Positions 7,538-14,455 of a stretch of 28,726 nt of DNA are shown here, in pieces. Where the stretch lies: positions 1-28,726 of the forward strand of contig DATBHM010000008.1 of NCBI GenBank assembly GCA_036557505.1, written 5' to 3'. Position 1 is the first letter of the stretch, and each line of letters starts with the position of its first letter. The notes below the pieces were generated by a model, which saw nothing but the letters and a program-made list of their open reading frames with translations, had not been told where the DNA came from and did not search any database. This DNA is from DATBHM01 sp036557505 (GTDB lineage Bacteria; Actinomycetota; UBA4738; JACQTL01). Both the position numbers and the translations under genes were made by a program.

Positions 7538-8362
7538 ATGCCGGTCGGTGAGCTCGTCTTCGCCAACGTCGTCGACCAGCGGCTGTACGCGGCCACCGGC
7601 CGCGAGAGCCCGCCGGGCATCTACCTGCTGTCGCTCCCCGGCCGCGCGCTGCCGTTCACGATCTACCGCGCCTGGAAGGTGCCCACCGGGCTCGTCGCCG
7701 AGGAGATCCGGCTGACCGCGCCGTCGGGCGCCACCGCGTTCCGATGGGGACCGACGCCGCGGCGCATGCGGGGGTCGATGGACCTCACCATCGAGGCCGA
7801 CCTCGTCGAGGACGCCGTGCTCTCAGAGGCCGGCCGGTACGCGGCGTCGTTCATCCTCGACGACGAGGTGATCGCCGACATCGAGGTGCCCGTGTACCTC
7901 CAGGAGGTCCCGTCCTCGCTCCCGAAACACGTGGAGGACGGGCTGAAGCGCTCAGACGTGATCTGGGTCGGCGTCCCGAACGGGGGGCGGCCATCCCGCG
8001 GCCACCTCCGCAAGCGCCCCGGCCGCCCGGTGCCGCTCACGATGGTCCCGGCGTGGTTCGCGTACAAGGGCGGGAAGATCTACCTGCTCTCCCAGATGCG
8101 GAGCGGCCCAGAGGAGCAGACGATCCCGGGGCTGGACCGGGCCCACGAGATCACCGTGATCACCCGGCGCAAGGGCCGGGACACCTCCCTCGACGAGTTT
8201 CCGGCAACCGTGCGGATCCTCAGGGAGGGCCAGGAGTACGAGCAGGCGCTCGGCGTCCTGGCCGACCGGCGCCGGAGCCGGGTGGGGCCCCCGCAGGACT
8301 CCATCGAACGGTGGCGGACGAGCGCGGTCGTCGCCGAGCTCACGCCCGTCGTCTCGTTGTAG
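7538..8362 (+). CDS. Conserved-looking two-part beta-rich protein of unknown function
   Basis: 274 residues, no signal peptide or membrane segment. The N-terminal part (about 1-125) is beta-rich and handles hydrophobic and charged stretches in an Ig- or C2-like pattern (for example RYAASFILDDEVIADIEVPVYLQ, split here by me as a strand pair). A Gly/Arg-rich hinge (about 148-165) is followed by a C-terminal part with VPAWFAYKGGKIYLLSQ, which resembles a split-barrel (pyridoxamine oxidase-like) strand pattern; this is a weak inference. The end is basic. It has its own -10 box and converges with aroF, leaving 13 bases between the stops. I do not recognise the family. Confidence 0.72.
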   Translation: MPVGELVFANVVDQRLYAATGRESPPGIYLLSLPGRALPFTIYRAWKVPTGLVAEEIRLTAPSGATAFRWGPTPRRMRGSMDLTIEADLVEDAVLSEAGRYAASFILDDEVIADIEVPVYLQEVPSSLPKHVEDGLKRSDVIWVGVPNGGRPSRGHLRKRPGRPVPLTMVPAWFAYKGGKIYLLSQMRSGPEEQTIPGLDRAHEITVITRRKGRDTSLDEFPATVRILREGQEYEQALGVLADRRRSRVGPPQDSIERWRTSAVVAELTPVVSL

Positions 8363-8375
8363 CCGGTCGGAACGC

Positions 8376-9392
8376 TCAGGCCATCGGCCGGCCGAGCGCG
8401 TCGGCCAGCGCGGCCAGCTCCTTGCCCAGGATGGCCACCTCGTCCGGCGTGAGCGCCTGCGGGCCGTCGCACAGAGCCTCGCTCGGGTTGGGGTGGACGT
8501 CGATCATGACGCCGTCCGCGCCGGCCGCCAGGGCGGCGCGGGCCATGGGCGCGACCAGGTCGTGCCGACCCGTCGCGTGCGACGGGTCGACGATCACCGG
8601 AAGGTGGGTCTCGATCTGCGCGGCGACCATCCCCGCGAGATCGAGGGTGTTCCGCGTGGCGGTCTCGAACGTCCGGATGCCCCGTTCGCACATCACGATC
8701 TCGGAGTTCCCCTGCTGGGCCACGTACTCGGCGGCCATCAGCCACTCCTCGACGGTCGCGGACAGGCCGCGTTTGAGCAGCACCGGCTTGTGGACGCGGC
8801 CGACCTCCTTGAGCAGGGCGAAGTTCTGCATGTTCCGGGTGCCGATCTGCAGCGCATCCGCCACCTCCGCCACGTGCTCCACGTCGGCCGCGTCGACCAC
8901 TTCGGTGACGACGGGGAGGCCCGTCTCGGCGCGGCACTCCGCGAGGATCTCGAGGCCCTGCCTCGCGAGCCCCTGGAACGCGTAGGGCGAGGTCCGGGGC
9001 TTGTAGGCGCCGCCGCGCAGCACGGTCGCCCCGGCCTTCAGCGCCGCGTGCGCCGCCGTGAGGGCCTGTTCGCGCGTCTCCACGGCGCACGGCCCGGCGA
9101 TGACCGAGAACGTCTCCCGGCCGATCGAGGCGTCGCCGACGTGGACGCTCGAGGTTCTGGGGTGGAGCTCGCGGGCCACGAGCTTGTACGGCTTGCCGAC
9201 CCGTACCACCTGCTCGACGCCCGGGAGCGTCGCGAGCGGCAGCGACAGGAACGACTCGGTGTCGCCGACCAGCCCGATGATGGTCCGGAACTTCCCGGGG
9301 GAGACGAAGGCGTCCCCACCGGCCTCACGGACGCGCTCCACCACGCGCTCGACGTCGGCATCCGCCGCGTCGGTCCTCATCACGACCACCAT
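8376..9392 (-). CDS. aroF: 3-deoxy-7-phosphoheptulonate (DAHP) synthase, type I-beta with regulatory N-domain
   Basis: 338 residues. It condenses phosphoenolpyruvate and erythrose 4-phosphate, the first step of the shikimate pathway. Residues 1-70 form a ferredoxin-like (FL) regulatory domain as in the Thermotoga/Bacillus-type enzymes; the TIM barrel follows with AGPCAVE (99-105), RGGAYKPRTSPYAFQG (126-141), a KRGLSAT segment and VDPSHATG. The ATG is preceded by AGGAGGT four bases upstream, the best Shine-Dalgarno sequence in the window. The 93 bases between the leader peptide stop and this ATG carry a terminator hairpin, so expression is probably set by attenuation. The N-terminal domain may add feedback inhibition by aromatic amino acids. 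Confidence 0.95.
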   Translation of the reverse strand: MVVVMRTDAADADVERVVERVREAGGDAFVSPGKFRTIIGLVGDTESFLSLPLATLPGVEQVVRVGKPYKLVARELHPRTSSVHVGDASIGRETFSVIAGPCAVETREQALTAAHAALKAGATVLRGGAYKPRTSPYAFQGLARQGLEILAECRAETGLPVVTEVVDAADVEHVAEVADALQIGTRNMQNFALLKEVGRVHKPVLLKRGLSATVEEWLMAAEYVAQQGNSEIVMCERGIRTFETATRNTLDLAGMVAAQIETHLPVIVDPSHATGRHDLVAPMARAALAAGADGVMIDVHPNPSEALCDGPQALTPDEVAILGKELAALADALGRPMA

Positions 9393-9434
9393 CGCGACCT
9401 CCTGCTCGGCCGGGCTCCCCGAGGTCCGAATGCG

Positions 9435-9503
9435 AAAACCCCGGGCTTCGTGCCCGGGGTCCCTGTGTCGCTTCGGTGCAGGTGACTACGCCGGGCTGTG
9501 CCC
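9435..9503 (-). promoter_or_regulatory. Transcription attenuator of aroF (ribosome-mediated)
   Basis: On the minus strand a perfect 8-bp stem (9452-9459 with 9439-9446, loop of five) is followed at once by TTTT (9435-9438): an intrinsic terminator before the aroF ribosome binding site. Upstream, GCCCGG at 9491-9496 can pair either with GGGC at 9500-9503 (segments 1:2, just after the Trp/Tyr/Phe codons) or with CCGGGC in the terminator's 5' arm (2:3, antiterminator). A ribosome stalled on the aromatic codons would cover segment 1 and free segment 2 to block the terminator. One reaching the stop codon would cover segment 2 and allow termination. This is the classic trp-leader logic. Confidence 0.85.
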
Positions 9504-9542
9504 CGCGAAATACCACCAACCGAAGACGAACCGCTGCTGCAT
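9486..9542 (-). CDS. Aromatic-residue leader peptide controlling aroF
   Basis: An 18-residue open frame, MQQRFVFGWWYFAGHSPA, ends 93 bases before the aroF ATG. Six of its first twelve residues are aromatic (Phe5, Phe7, Trp9, Trp10, Tyr11, Phe12), covering all three end products of the pathway that aroF opens. The WWYF run lies directly before the first RNA pairing segment of the attenuator, where a stalled ribosome would act. No Shine-Dalgarno sequence is seen. A -10-like CACAAT ends ten bases before the ATG, so the transcript has only a few leader bases. Confidence 0.87.
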   Translation of the reverse strand: MQQRFVFGWWYFAGHSPA

Positions 9543-9552
9543 GGTGCCGATG

Positions 9553-9581
9553 ATTGTGCCGGAGGATGGCCCGTAGCACAA
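9553..9581 (-). promoter_or_regulatory. Promoter of the aroF leader transcript
   Basis: On the minus strand TTGTGC (9576-9581), a 17-base spacer and CACAAT (9553-9558) form a plausible -35/-10 pair. Transcription would start three or four bases before the leader-peptide ATG at 9542. Confidence 0.55.
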
Positions 9582-9633
9582 CCCCCCGTTCGGCCGTTTG
9601 CAGCGGCCGCAGGCATCGGTGAGGATGCGGCCG

Positions 9634-10257
9634 ATGTCGCTCACGGTCGTCGACCATCCGCTCGCCCAGCACCTGCTGGCGTCGCTTCGCGACTCGAGGA
9701 CGCCGCCGCCGGTGTTCCGGACGCTGACCAAGCGCCTGACGCTGGCCCTCGTCCTGGAGGCCGTGCGGGGGCTCCCGACCAGGGAGGAGCCCATCCAGGG
9801 TCCCCTCGAGGACTCGACCGGCCGCGTCATCGAGTCCGACCTGGTGGCCGTGCCGATCCTTCGCGCCGGTCTCGGGATGCTCGAGGCGGTGACGGAGCTG
9901 TTCCCGGAGGTCGCCGTGGGCTACGTCGGGCTGGAGCGCGACGAGGCGTCGCTGCTGCCGCAGTCCTACTACCGCAAGATGCCGCCCCTCGCCGGGCGGC
10001 AGGTGCTGGTGCTCGACCCCATGCTCGCCACCGGCGGATCCGGCGCCGCCGCCTGCGCTGCGGTCAAGGAAGGCGGGCCCGAGGGCGTGCGGTTCGTGTG
10101 CGTGGTGGCGGCGCCGGAGGGCGTGGCCAAGCTCGAACAGGAGCACCCGGACATCCCGATCTTCGCCGCCTCCCTCGACCGCCAGCTGAACGACCGGGGC
10201 TACATCCTGCCCGGGCTGGGCGACTTCGGGGACCGGCTGTTCGGCACCGAGGGATAG
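9634..10257 (+). CDS. upp: Uracil phosphoribosyltransferase
   Basis: 207 residues, the family's standard length. It makes UMP from uracil and PRPP in pyrimidine salvage. The PRPP-binding loop DPMLATGGSG (128-137), the VPILRAGLGM segment (73-82), YYRKMP, and the C-terminal GLGDFGDRLFGT that closes over uracil are all present. The ATG at 9634 is chosen because GTGAGG lies about nine bases upstream and the N-terminus then matches the family. Earlier in-frame starts (TTG 9598, ATG 9625) would add 12 or 3 residues. It is divergent from the aroF leader and sits directly before the nucleoside-type ABC importer, which fits a salvage role. Confidence 0.95.
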   Translation: MSLTVVDHPLAQHLLASLRDSRTPPPVFRTLTKRLTLALVLEAVRGLPTREEPIQGPLEDSTGRVIESDLVAVPILRAGLGMLEAVTELFPEVAVGYVGLERDEASLLPQSYYRKMPPLAGRQVLVLDPMLATGGSGAAACAAVKEGGPEGVRFVCVVAAPEGVAKLEQEHPDIPIFAASLDRQLNDRGYILPGLGDFGDRLFGTEG

Positions 10258-10292
10258 GCTTCCGGGGCCGCCGGCGGCAGTCGTTCGCGTGC

Positions 10293-10370
10293 CTGGGCGC
10301 CGTATCACGGGGTGAAAGGGTCTCGCTTGACCAAGCGAGACCGATCCGGAAGACTTGCCGCGCCCCAGGG
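10293..10370 (+). promoter_or_regulatory. Candidate structured leader RNA (unassigned class) before the importer
   Basis: A closing stem pairs CCTGGGCGC (10293-10301) with 10361-10370, with one bulged C at 10364. Inside it a perfect 10-bp hairpin, GGTCTCGCTT/AAGCGAGACC (10320-10329 with 10334-10343, loop GACC), is flanked by two purine-rich unpaired strands: ACGGGGTGAAAG on the 5' side and GATCCGGAAGACTTG on the 3' side. The element ends about 48 bases before the ATG of the binding-lipoprotein gene. I compared it from memory with purine, SAM, TPP, glycine, glutamine, fluoride, ZTP, guanidine and cyclic-dinucleotide riboswitches, and it matched none convincingly. A weak -10 (TAGGCT, 10255-10260) overlaps the upp stop codon. 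Confidence 0.5.
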
Positions 10371-10417
10371 TGCCGGGTCCGGCGGGGGGTCGGCTGGGGC
10401 GTGGGGAAGGAGGGGCA

Positions 10418-11587
10418 ATGAGGAAGGTGATTCGACCGCTTGCGCTGCTCGCCATCCTGGCGATCATCGTGGCGGCCTGTAGCAAGAACAACCCGGGCAC
10501 CACCGGGGCGACTTCCAACAGCACCACCGGGACGACCAGCGGGACGACATCCGCACCAACCACGGGAACGACGGGCGGGTCCACGACGGGGACCTCGCCG
10601 ACCGGTCCGCCGGCCAAGGTCGGCATGGTCTACGACATCGGCGGCCGCGGCGACAAGTCGTTCAACGACTCTGCGGCCCTGGGCCTCGACAAGGCCAAGA
10701 AGGACTTCAACATCCAGACGGCCGAGCTCCAGCCGAACTCCGGCGGCACCAACCGGGCGGACCTGCTGAGCCAGCTGGCCGGACAGGGGTTCCAGCTGAT
10801 CATCGGCGTCGGGTTCCTGTACGCGCCTTCGATCGGCGCTGCCGGGACCCAGTTCCCGGACGTGGACTTCGCGAACGTCGACGGCGCCATCGACCACACG
10901 ACGTGCGACACGTGCAAGGACGAGACGCCGGACGGCAACGTCGCCTCGCTGCTGTTCGCGGCGAACGAGGGCGCGTACCTCGTGGGGTGTGCGGCCGCGC
11001 TCACGTCCAAGACGCACAACGTCGGGTTCATCGGCGGCGTCAACATCGAGCTCATCAACGAGTTCGAGGCGGGGTTCGACGCCGGCGTCGCAAAGTGCGA
11101 TCCCAACGCGAAGATCCAGTCGCAGTACATCAGCCAGCCGCCGGACTTCTCCGGGTTCAACGATCCCGCGAAGGGGCAGACGATCGCCCAGGGCATGTAC
11201 CAGAACGGGGCGGACGTCGTGTACCACGCGGCCGGTGGTTCGGGTGCCGGGCTCTTCGCCGCGGCGGAGGCGTACTCGCAGCAGAACAACACGCACGTGT
11301 GGGCCATCGGGACGGACTCGGACCAGTACCTGTCCGCTCCGAAGGACCAGCAGCCCTTCATCCTGACCTCCAACCTGAAGCGGGTCGACACGTCGGTGTA
11401 CGACACGATCAAGGCCTTCGTGAACGGTCAGTTCAAGGGCGGCATCAGTACGTTCAACCTGGCCAACGACGGTGTCGGCTACGCGACGTCGGGCGGGTTC
11501 GTGAAGGACATCGAGCCGCAGCTGAACCAGCTGAAGCAGGACATCATCAGCGGCAAGATCAAGGTCCCGACCAAGGTCGGCGGGTAG
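10418..11587 (+). CDS. BMP family (PnrA/BmpA-like) nucleoside-binding lipoprotein
   Basis: 389 residues. A lipoprotein signal peptide ends in the lipobox IVAAC with Cys21, so the mature protein is lipid-anchored on the outer membrane face. A Thr/Gly/Ser-rich linker (about 22-64) follows, then the periplasmic-binding-type domain with KVGMVYDIGGRGDKSFND at its start, NVGFIGGV, and EFEAGFDAGV, all BMP family hallmarks. It should deliver purine or other nucleosides to the ABC transporter encoded next. The ATG at 10418 has AGGAGGGG just upstream; an in-frame extension back to 10355 lacks a signal and is rejected. A strong hairpin after the stop may set its expression above that of the transporter genes. 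Confidence 0.93.
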   Translation: MRKVIRPLALLAILAIIVAACSKNNPGTTGATSNSTTGTTSGTTSAPTTGTTGGSTTGTSPTGPPAKVGMVYDIGGRGDKSFNDSAALGLDKAKKDFNIQTAELQPNSGGTNRADLLSQLAGQGFQLIIGVGFLYAPSIGAAGTQFPDVDFANVDGAIDHTTCDTCKDETPDGNVASLLFAANEGAYLVGCAAALTSKTHNVGFIGGVNIELINEFEAGFDAGVAKCDPNAKIQSQYISQPPDFSGFNDPAKGQTIAQGMYQNGADVVYHAAGGSGAGLFAAAEAYSQQNNTHVWAIGTDSDQYLSAPKDQQPFILTSNLKRVDTSVYDTIKAFVNGQFKGGISTFNLANDGVGYATSGGFVKDIEPQLNQLKQDIISGKIKVPTKVGG

Positions 11588-11611
11588 GGACAGCGGGAAC
11601 CGTGCACGGAC

Positions 11612-11644
11612 GGACGAGCCCGGAGACCTCCTCCGGGCTCGTCC
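11612..11644 (+). terminator. 14-bp hairpin between the binding-protein and ATPase genes
   Basis: GGACGAGCCCGGAG (11612-11625) pairs perfectly with 11631-11644 around a five-base loop. No U tract follows, so it is more likely a partial terminator or a 3'-end stabiliser of the binding-protein mRNA than a full stop. Such hairpins after the first gene are common in ABC importer operons, where the binding protein is needed in excess. Confidence 0.7.
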
Positions 11645-11666
11645 CGTTCCCCGGGACGGGGGCGAG

Positions 11667-13337
11667 ATGGCAGAGGTGACCACGCAGGCCCCCGCGGTCG
11701 AGCTGCGGGGGATCACCAAGCGGTTCCCGGGGGTCGTCGCCAACGACGACATCAACATCGAGGTCCGCGCGGGCGAGATCCACGCGATCGTCGGGGAGAA
11801 CGGCGCCGGCAAGTCCACGCTCATGCGGACGCTGTACGGCATGCACCGTCCCGACGAGGGCACGATCTCGGTCAACGGCAACGAGATGCACTTCCGGTCC
11901 CCGAAGGACGCCATCGCCGCCGGGATCGGCATGGTGCACCAGCACTTCATGCTGGCCGACAACCTGACGGTCGCCGAGAACGTCATCCTCGGGTCGGAGC
12001 CGCACCACGGCCCGCTCCTCGACTACCAGGCCGCTCGCGACCGGATCTCCGAGCTCTCGAAGACCTACGGGATGGCGCTGCATCCCGATCGGCTGGTCGA
12101 GGAGCTCTCCGTCGGCGAACGCCAGCGCGCCGAGATCATCAAGGTGCTGTATCGGGGCGCCCGCATCCTCATCCTCGACGAGCCGACGGCCGTCCTCGTG
12201 CCCCAGGAGGTCGATGAGCTGTTCCGGAACCTCCGTGAGCTGAAGCGCGAGGGCGTCACGGTCATCTTCATCTCGCACAAGCTCGACGAGGTCCTCGCCA
12301 TCGCTGACCGCATCACCGTGATCCGCGCCGGCAAGACGGTGAAGACCGTCGATCCAGGAGACGTGACGGCCCGGCAGCTGGCCGAGCTGATGGTGGGAAG
12401 CGACCTCCCCACGCCCGAGACCCGAACCTCCACCGTGACCGACGAGGTGGAGCTCGCCGTCAACGACGTGTCGCTCCGCGGGCTCGGTGACCGGTGGATC
12501 CTCCAGGACATCTCCTTCGACATCCACCGCGGGGAGATCGTCGGGATCGCCGGCGTCGAGGGGAACGGCCAGGGGGAGCTCGTGCAGGTGATCATGGGGC
12601 TTCGGACGGCCGACGGGGGATCGGTCTCCCTGGGAGGCCGCGACGTGACGAAGGCCTCAACGAACAACCGGCGCGAGGCCGGCGTCGGCTACATCCCCGA
12701 GGACCGCCACGAGATGGGGCTCCTGCTCTCCGCGCCCCTGTGGGAGAACGCAATGCTCGGCCACCTGGACAAGGAGCCGTTCTCGCACGGAGTCTGGATC
12801 GACAAGGCCGGTGCCCGGGCCCGAACAGAGGAGATGATCAAGGAGTTCCGGGTGGCCGCGCCGAGCGCGGACGTCTCGGCCGTCGCCCTGTCGGGGGGCA
12901 ACCAGCAGAAGTTCATCGTCGCCCGGGAGATGACGGCGAAGCCGAACCTCCTCATCGCCTCCCAGCCGACCCGCGGCGTGGACGTCGGGGCCCAGGCGTC
13001 GGTGTGGGAGGCGATCCGCGTGGCACGGGGCGCGGGGATGGCGCTGCTGCTCGTCTCCGCCGACCTCGAGGAATTGATCGGCCTGTCGGACACGCTGTAC
13101 GTGATCTATTCCGGCCGGCTGGTCGCGAAGCTCGACCCCTCCAAGGTGACGCCCGAGGAGCTCGGCTCGTACATGACCGGTGCACGGCAGGCGGGGGGCG
13201 ACGGGGCGGCCGCCGCGCCGGGCGAAGGGACCGACGACGCAGCCGCCGCCGACGGCGCGGCCCCGGAGGCGGGCGACGCGCCCCCGGTCGACGCCGGGCT
13301 CGAGGACGAGATCCCGCCCGGGGAGGCGCCGCTGTGA
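11667..13337 (+). CDS. Nucleoside-type ABC importer, double ATP-binding protein
   Basis: 556 residues with two fused nucleotide-binding domains (NupO/YufO and RbsA type). Domain 1 has Walker A GENGAGKST (43-51), signature LSVGERQR (147-154) and Walker B ILILDEPTAV (from 167). Domain 2 has the divergent Walker A GVEGNGQGEL usual for this subfamily, signature LSGGNQQK and Walker B LLIASQPTRGVDVG, so only one site may hydrolyse ATP efficiently. About 60 C-terminal residues are Ala/Gly/Glu/Asp-rich and look disordered, longer than I expect for the family. The ATG follows a G-rich GGGGGCGAG. The gene overlaps the permease start by four bases (GTGA), so translation is coupled. Confidence 0.95.
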   Translation: MAEVTTQAPAVELRGITKRFPGVVANDDINIEVRAGEIHAIVGENGAGKSTLMRTLYGMHRPDEGTISVNGNEMHFRSPKDAIAAGIGMVHQHFMLADNLTVAENVILGSEPHHGPLLDYQAARDRISELSKTYGMALHPDRLVEELSVGERQRAEIIKVLYRGARILILDEPTAVLVPQEVDELFRNLRELKREGVTVIFISHKLDEVLAIADRITVIRAGKTVKTVDPGDVTARQLAELMVGSDLPTPETRTSTVTDEVELAVNDVSLRGLGDRWILQDISFDIHRGEIVGIAGVEGNGQGELVQVIMGLRTADGGSVSLGGRDVTKASTNNRREAGVGYIPEDRHEMGLLLSAPLWENAMLGHLDKEPFSHGVWIDKAGARARTEEMIKEFRVAAPSADVSAVALSGGNQQKFIVAREMTAKPNLLIASQPTRGVDVGAQASVWEAIRVARGAGMALLLVSADLEELIGLSDTLYVIYSGRLVAKLDPSKVTPEELGSYMTGARQAGGDGAAAAPGEGTDDAAAADGAAPEAGDAPPVDAGLEDEIPPGEAPL

Positions 13338-14455
13338 GGTGGCGACGCCTCGCCGTCAACGTCGTCGCCGGCGTCTCGGCGCTGGTCATCGCACTCGCCA
13401 TCTCCTCGATCGCGCTGCTGCTGATCGGCCACGACCCCATCACGGCGTACCGGGAGGTCTTCAACTACGGGAACCATCCCGGTCAGATCATCTCGGTGAT
13501 CAACGCGGCGGTCCCCCTGTACATCGCGGCGCTCGCGGTGGCCATCGGGTTCAAGATGGGCCTGTTCAACATCGGGGTGGAGGGCCAGTACGCGCTGGCC
13601 GCACTGTTCGCGGCGACGGCGGGTGCGCACGTCCATCTTCCGTGGGGCCCGCTGCAGATCCTGTTCATCCTGCTCGTCGCCATGGGCACCGGCGCCGTGT
13701 GGGCGGGGGTCGCCGGCGTACTGAAGGTGACCCGGGGCGTCCACGAGGTCATCTCGACGATCATGCTGAACACGATCGCCGTCGGGATCTCCGCCTACCT
13801 GTTCCTCGAGCACTTCGCCCAGCCGACCTCGGCGACCAACCTCACCACCCAGACACCGTTCCTCCCGAAGAACGCGGCGATGCCGGCCCTCGTGCACTCG
13901 AGCGCGAAGATCCCCGAGCCGCTCACCAGCATGGTGTTCATCGCCGCCATCCTCGGGGTCCTGTTCTACGTGGTCGTGTGGAAGACGAAGTTCGGCTACA
14001 ACCTCCGGGCGAGCGGCACCAACTTCGAGGCGGCCCGCGTGAGCGGCATCGACCCGAGGGCCATGGTCGTGAAGACGATGCTGCTCTCGGGGGCGATCGC
14101 CGGGCTGGTCGGCATGACCCAGATCCTGTCGTTCAGCCATGCGTACACGCTCGACTTCCAGGTCGGGCTGGGCTTCACCGGCATCGCCGTGGCCCTCGTC
14201 GGCCGCAACAACCCGATCGGGGCGGCCGTCGCGGCCCTGCTGTTCGGCTACCTTCAGGTCTCGGCGCAGATCCTCGACTTCAACGGGATCCCCAAAGAGG
14301 TCTATCTGATCATGGAGGGCGTCATCATCCTCTCCGTCGTCGTCGCCTACGAGCTCGCCCGCCGGTCGCTCGAGCGGAGCGAGGTCCGGCGGGCGGCCGA
14401 AGCCACTCGCCGGCTCGCGGAGGCATCCGAGCCGCTCGCGAAGGTGGAGGCCTAG
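13334..14455 (+). CDS. Nucleoside-type ABC importer permease 1 (NupP/YufP-like)
   Basis: 373 residues, strongly hydrophobic, with roughly nine to ten membrane segments of the BPD_transp_2 family (branched-chain amino acid/ribose/nucleoside permeases). Typical motifs are the MGLFNIGVEGQY segment early on and GFTGIAVALVGRNNP near the C-terminus. The C-terminal tail is charged and cytoplasmic. The GTG at 13334 overlaps the ATPase stop codon (GTGA) and has GGGAGG about eight bases upstream inside the ATPase gene. The next permease ATG follows its stop codon with no gap. It should form the membrane channel with the product of the gene at 14456. Confidence 0.94.
   Translation: MRWRRLAVNVVAGVSALVIALAISSIALLLIGHDPITAYREVFNYGNHPGQIISVINAAVPLYIAALAVAIGFKMGLFNIGVEGQYALAALFAATAGAHVHLPWGPLQILFILLVAMGTGAVWAGVAGVLKVTRGVHEVISTIMLNTIAVGISAYLFLEHFAQPTSATNLTTQTPFLPKNAAMPALVHSSAKIPEPLTSMVFIAAILGVLFYVVVWKTKFGYNLRASGTNFEAARVSGIDPRAMVVKTMLLSGAIAGLVGMTQILSFSHAYTLDFQVGLGFTGIAVALVGRNNPIGAAVAALLFGYLQVSAQILDFNGIPKEVYLIMEGVIILSVVVAYELARRSLERSEVRRAAEATRRLAEASEPLAKVEA

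Noticed and set aside
10320..10343. Hairpin as a simple terminator of upp
   Set aside because: No U tract follows, and the hairpin is enclosed by a second long-range stem, so a structured leader RNA is a better fit.
10483..10620. Repeats in the Thr/Gly-rich part of the binding lipoprotein as a tandem DNA repeat element
   Set aside because: Low-complexity linker coding sequence usual after a lipoprotein signal; units are irregular.
12540..12600. Degenerate Walker A in the second ATPase domain as a damaged gene
   Set aside because: This divergence is normal in the ribose/nucleoside double-ATPase subfamily.
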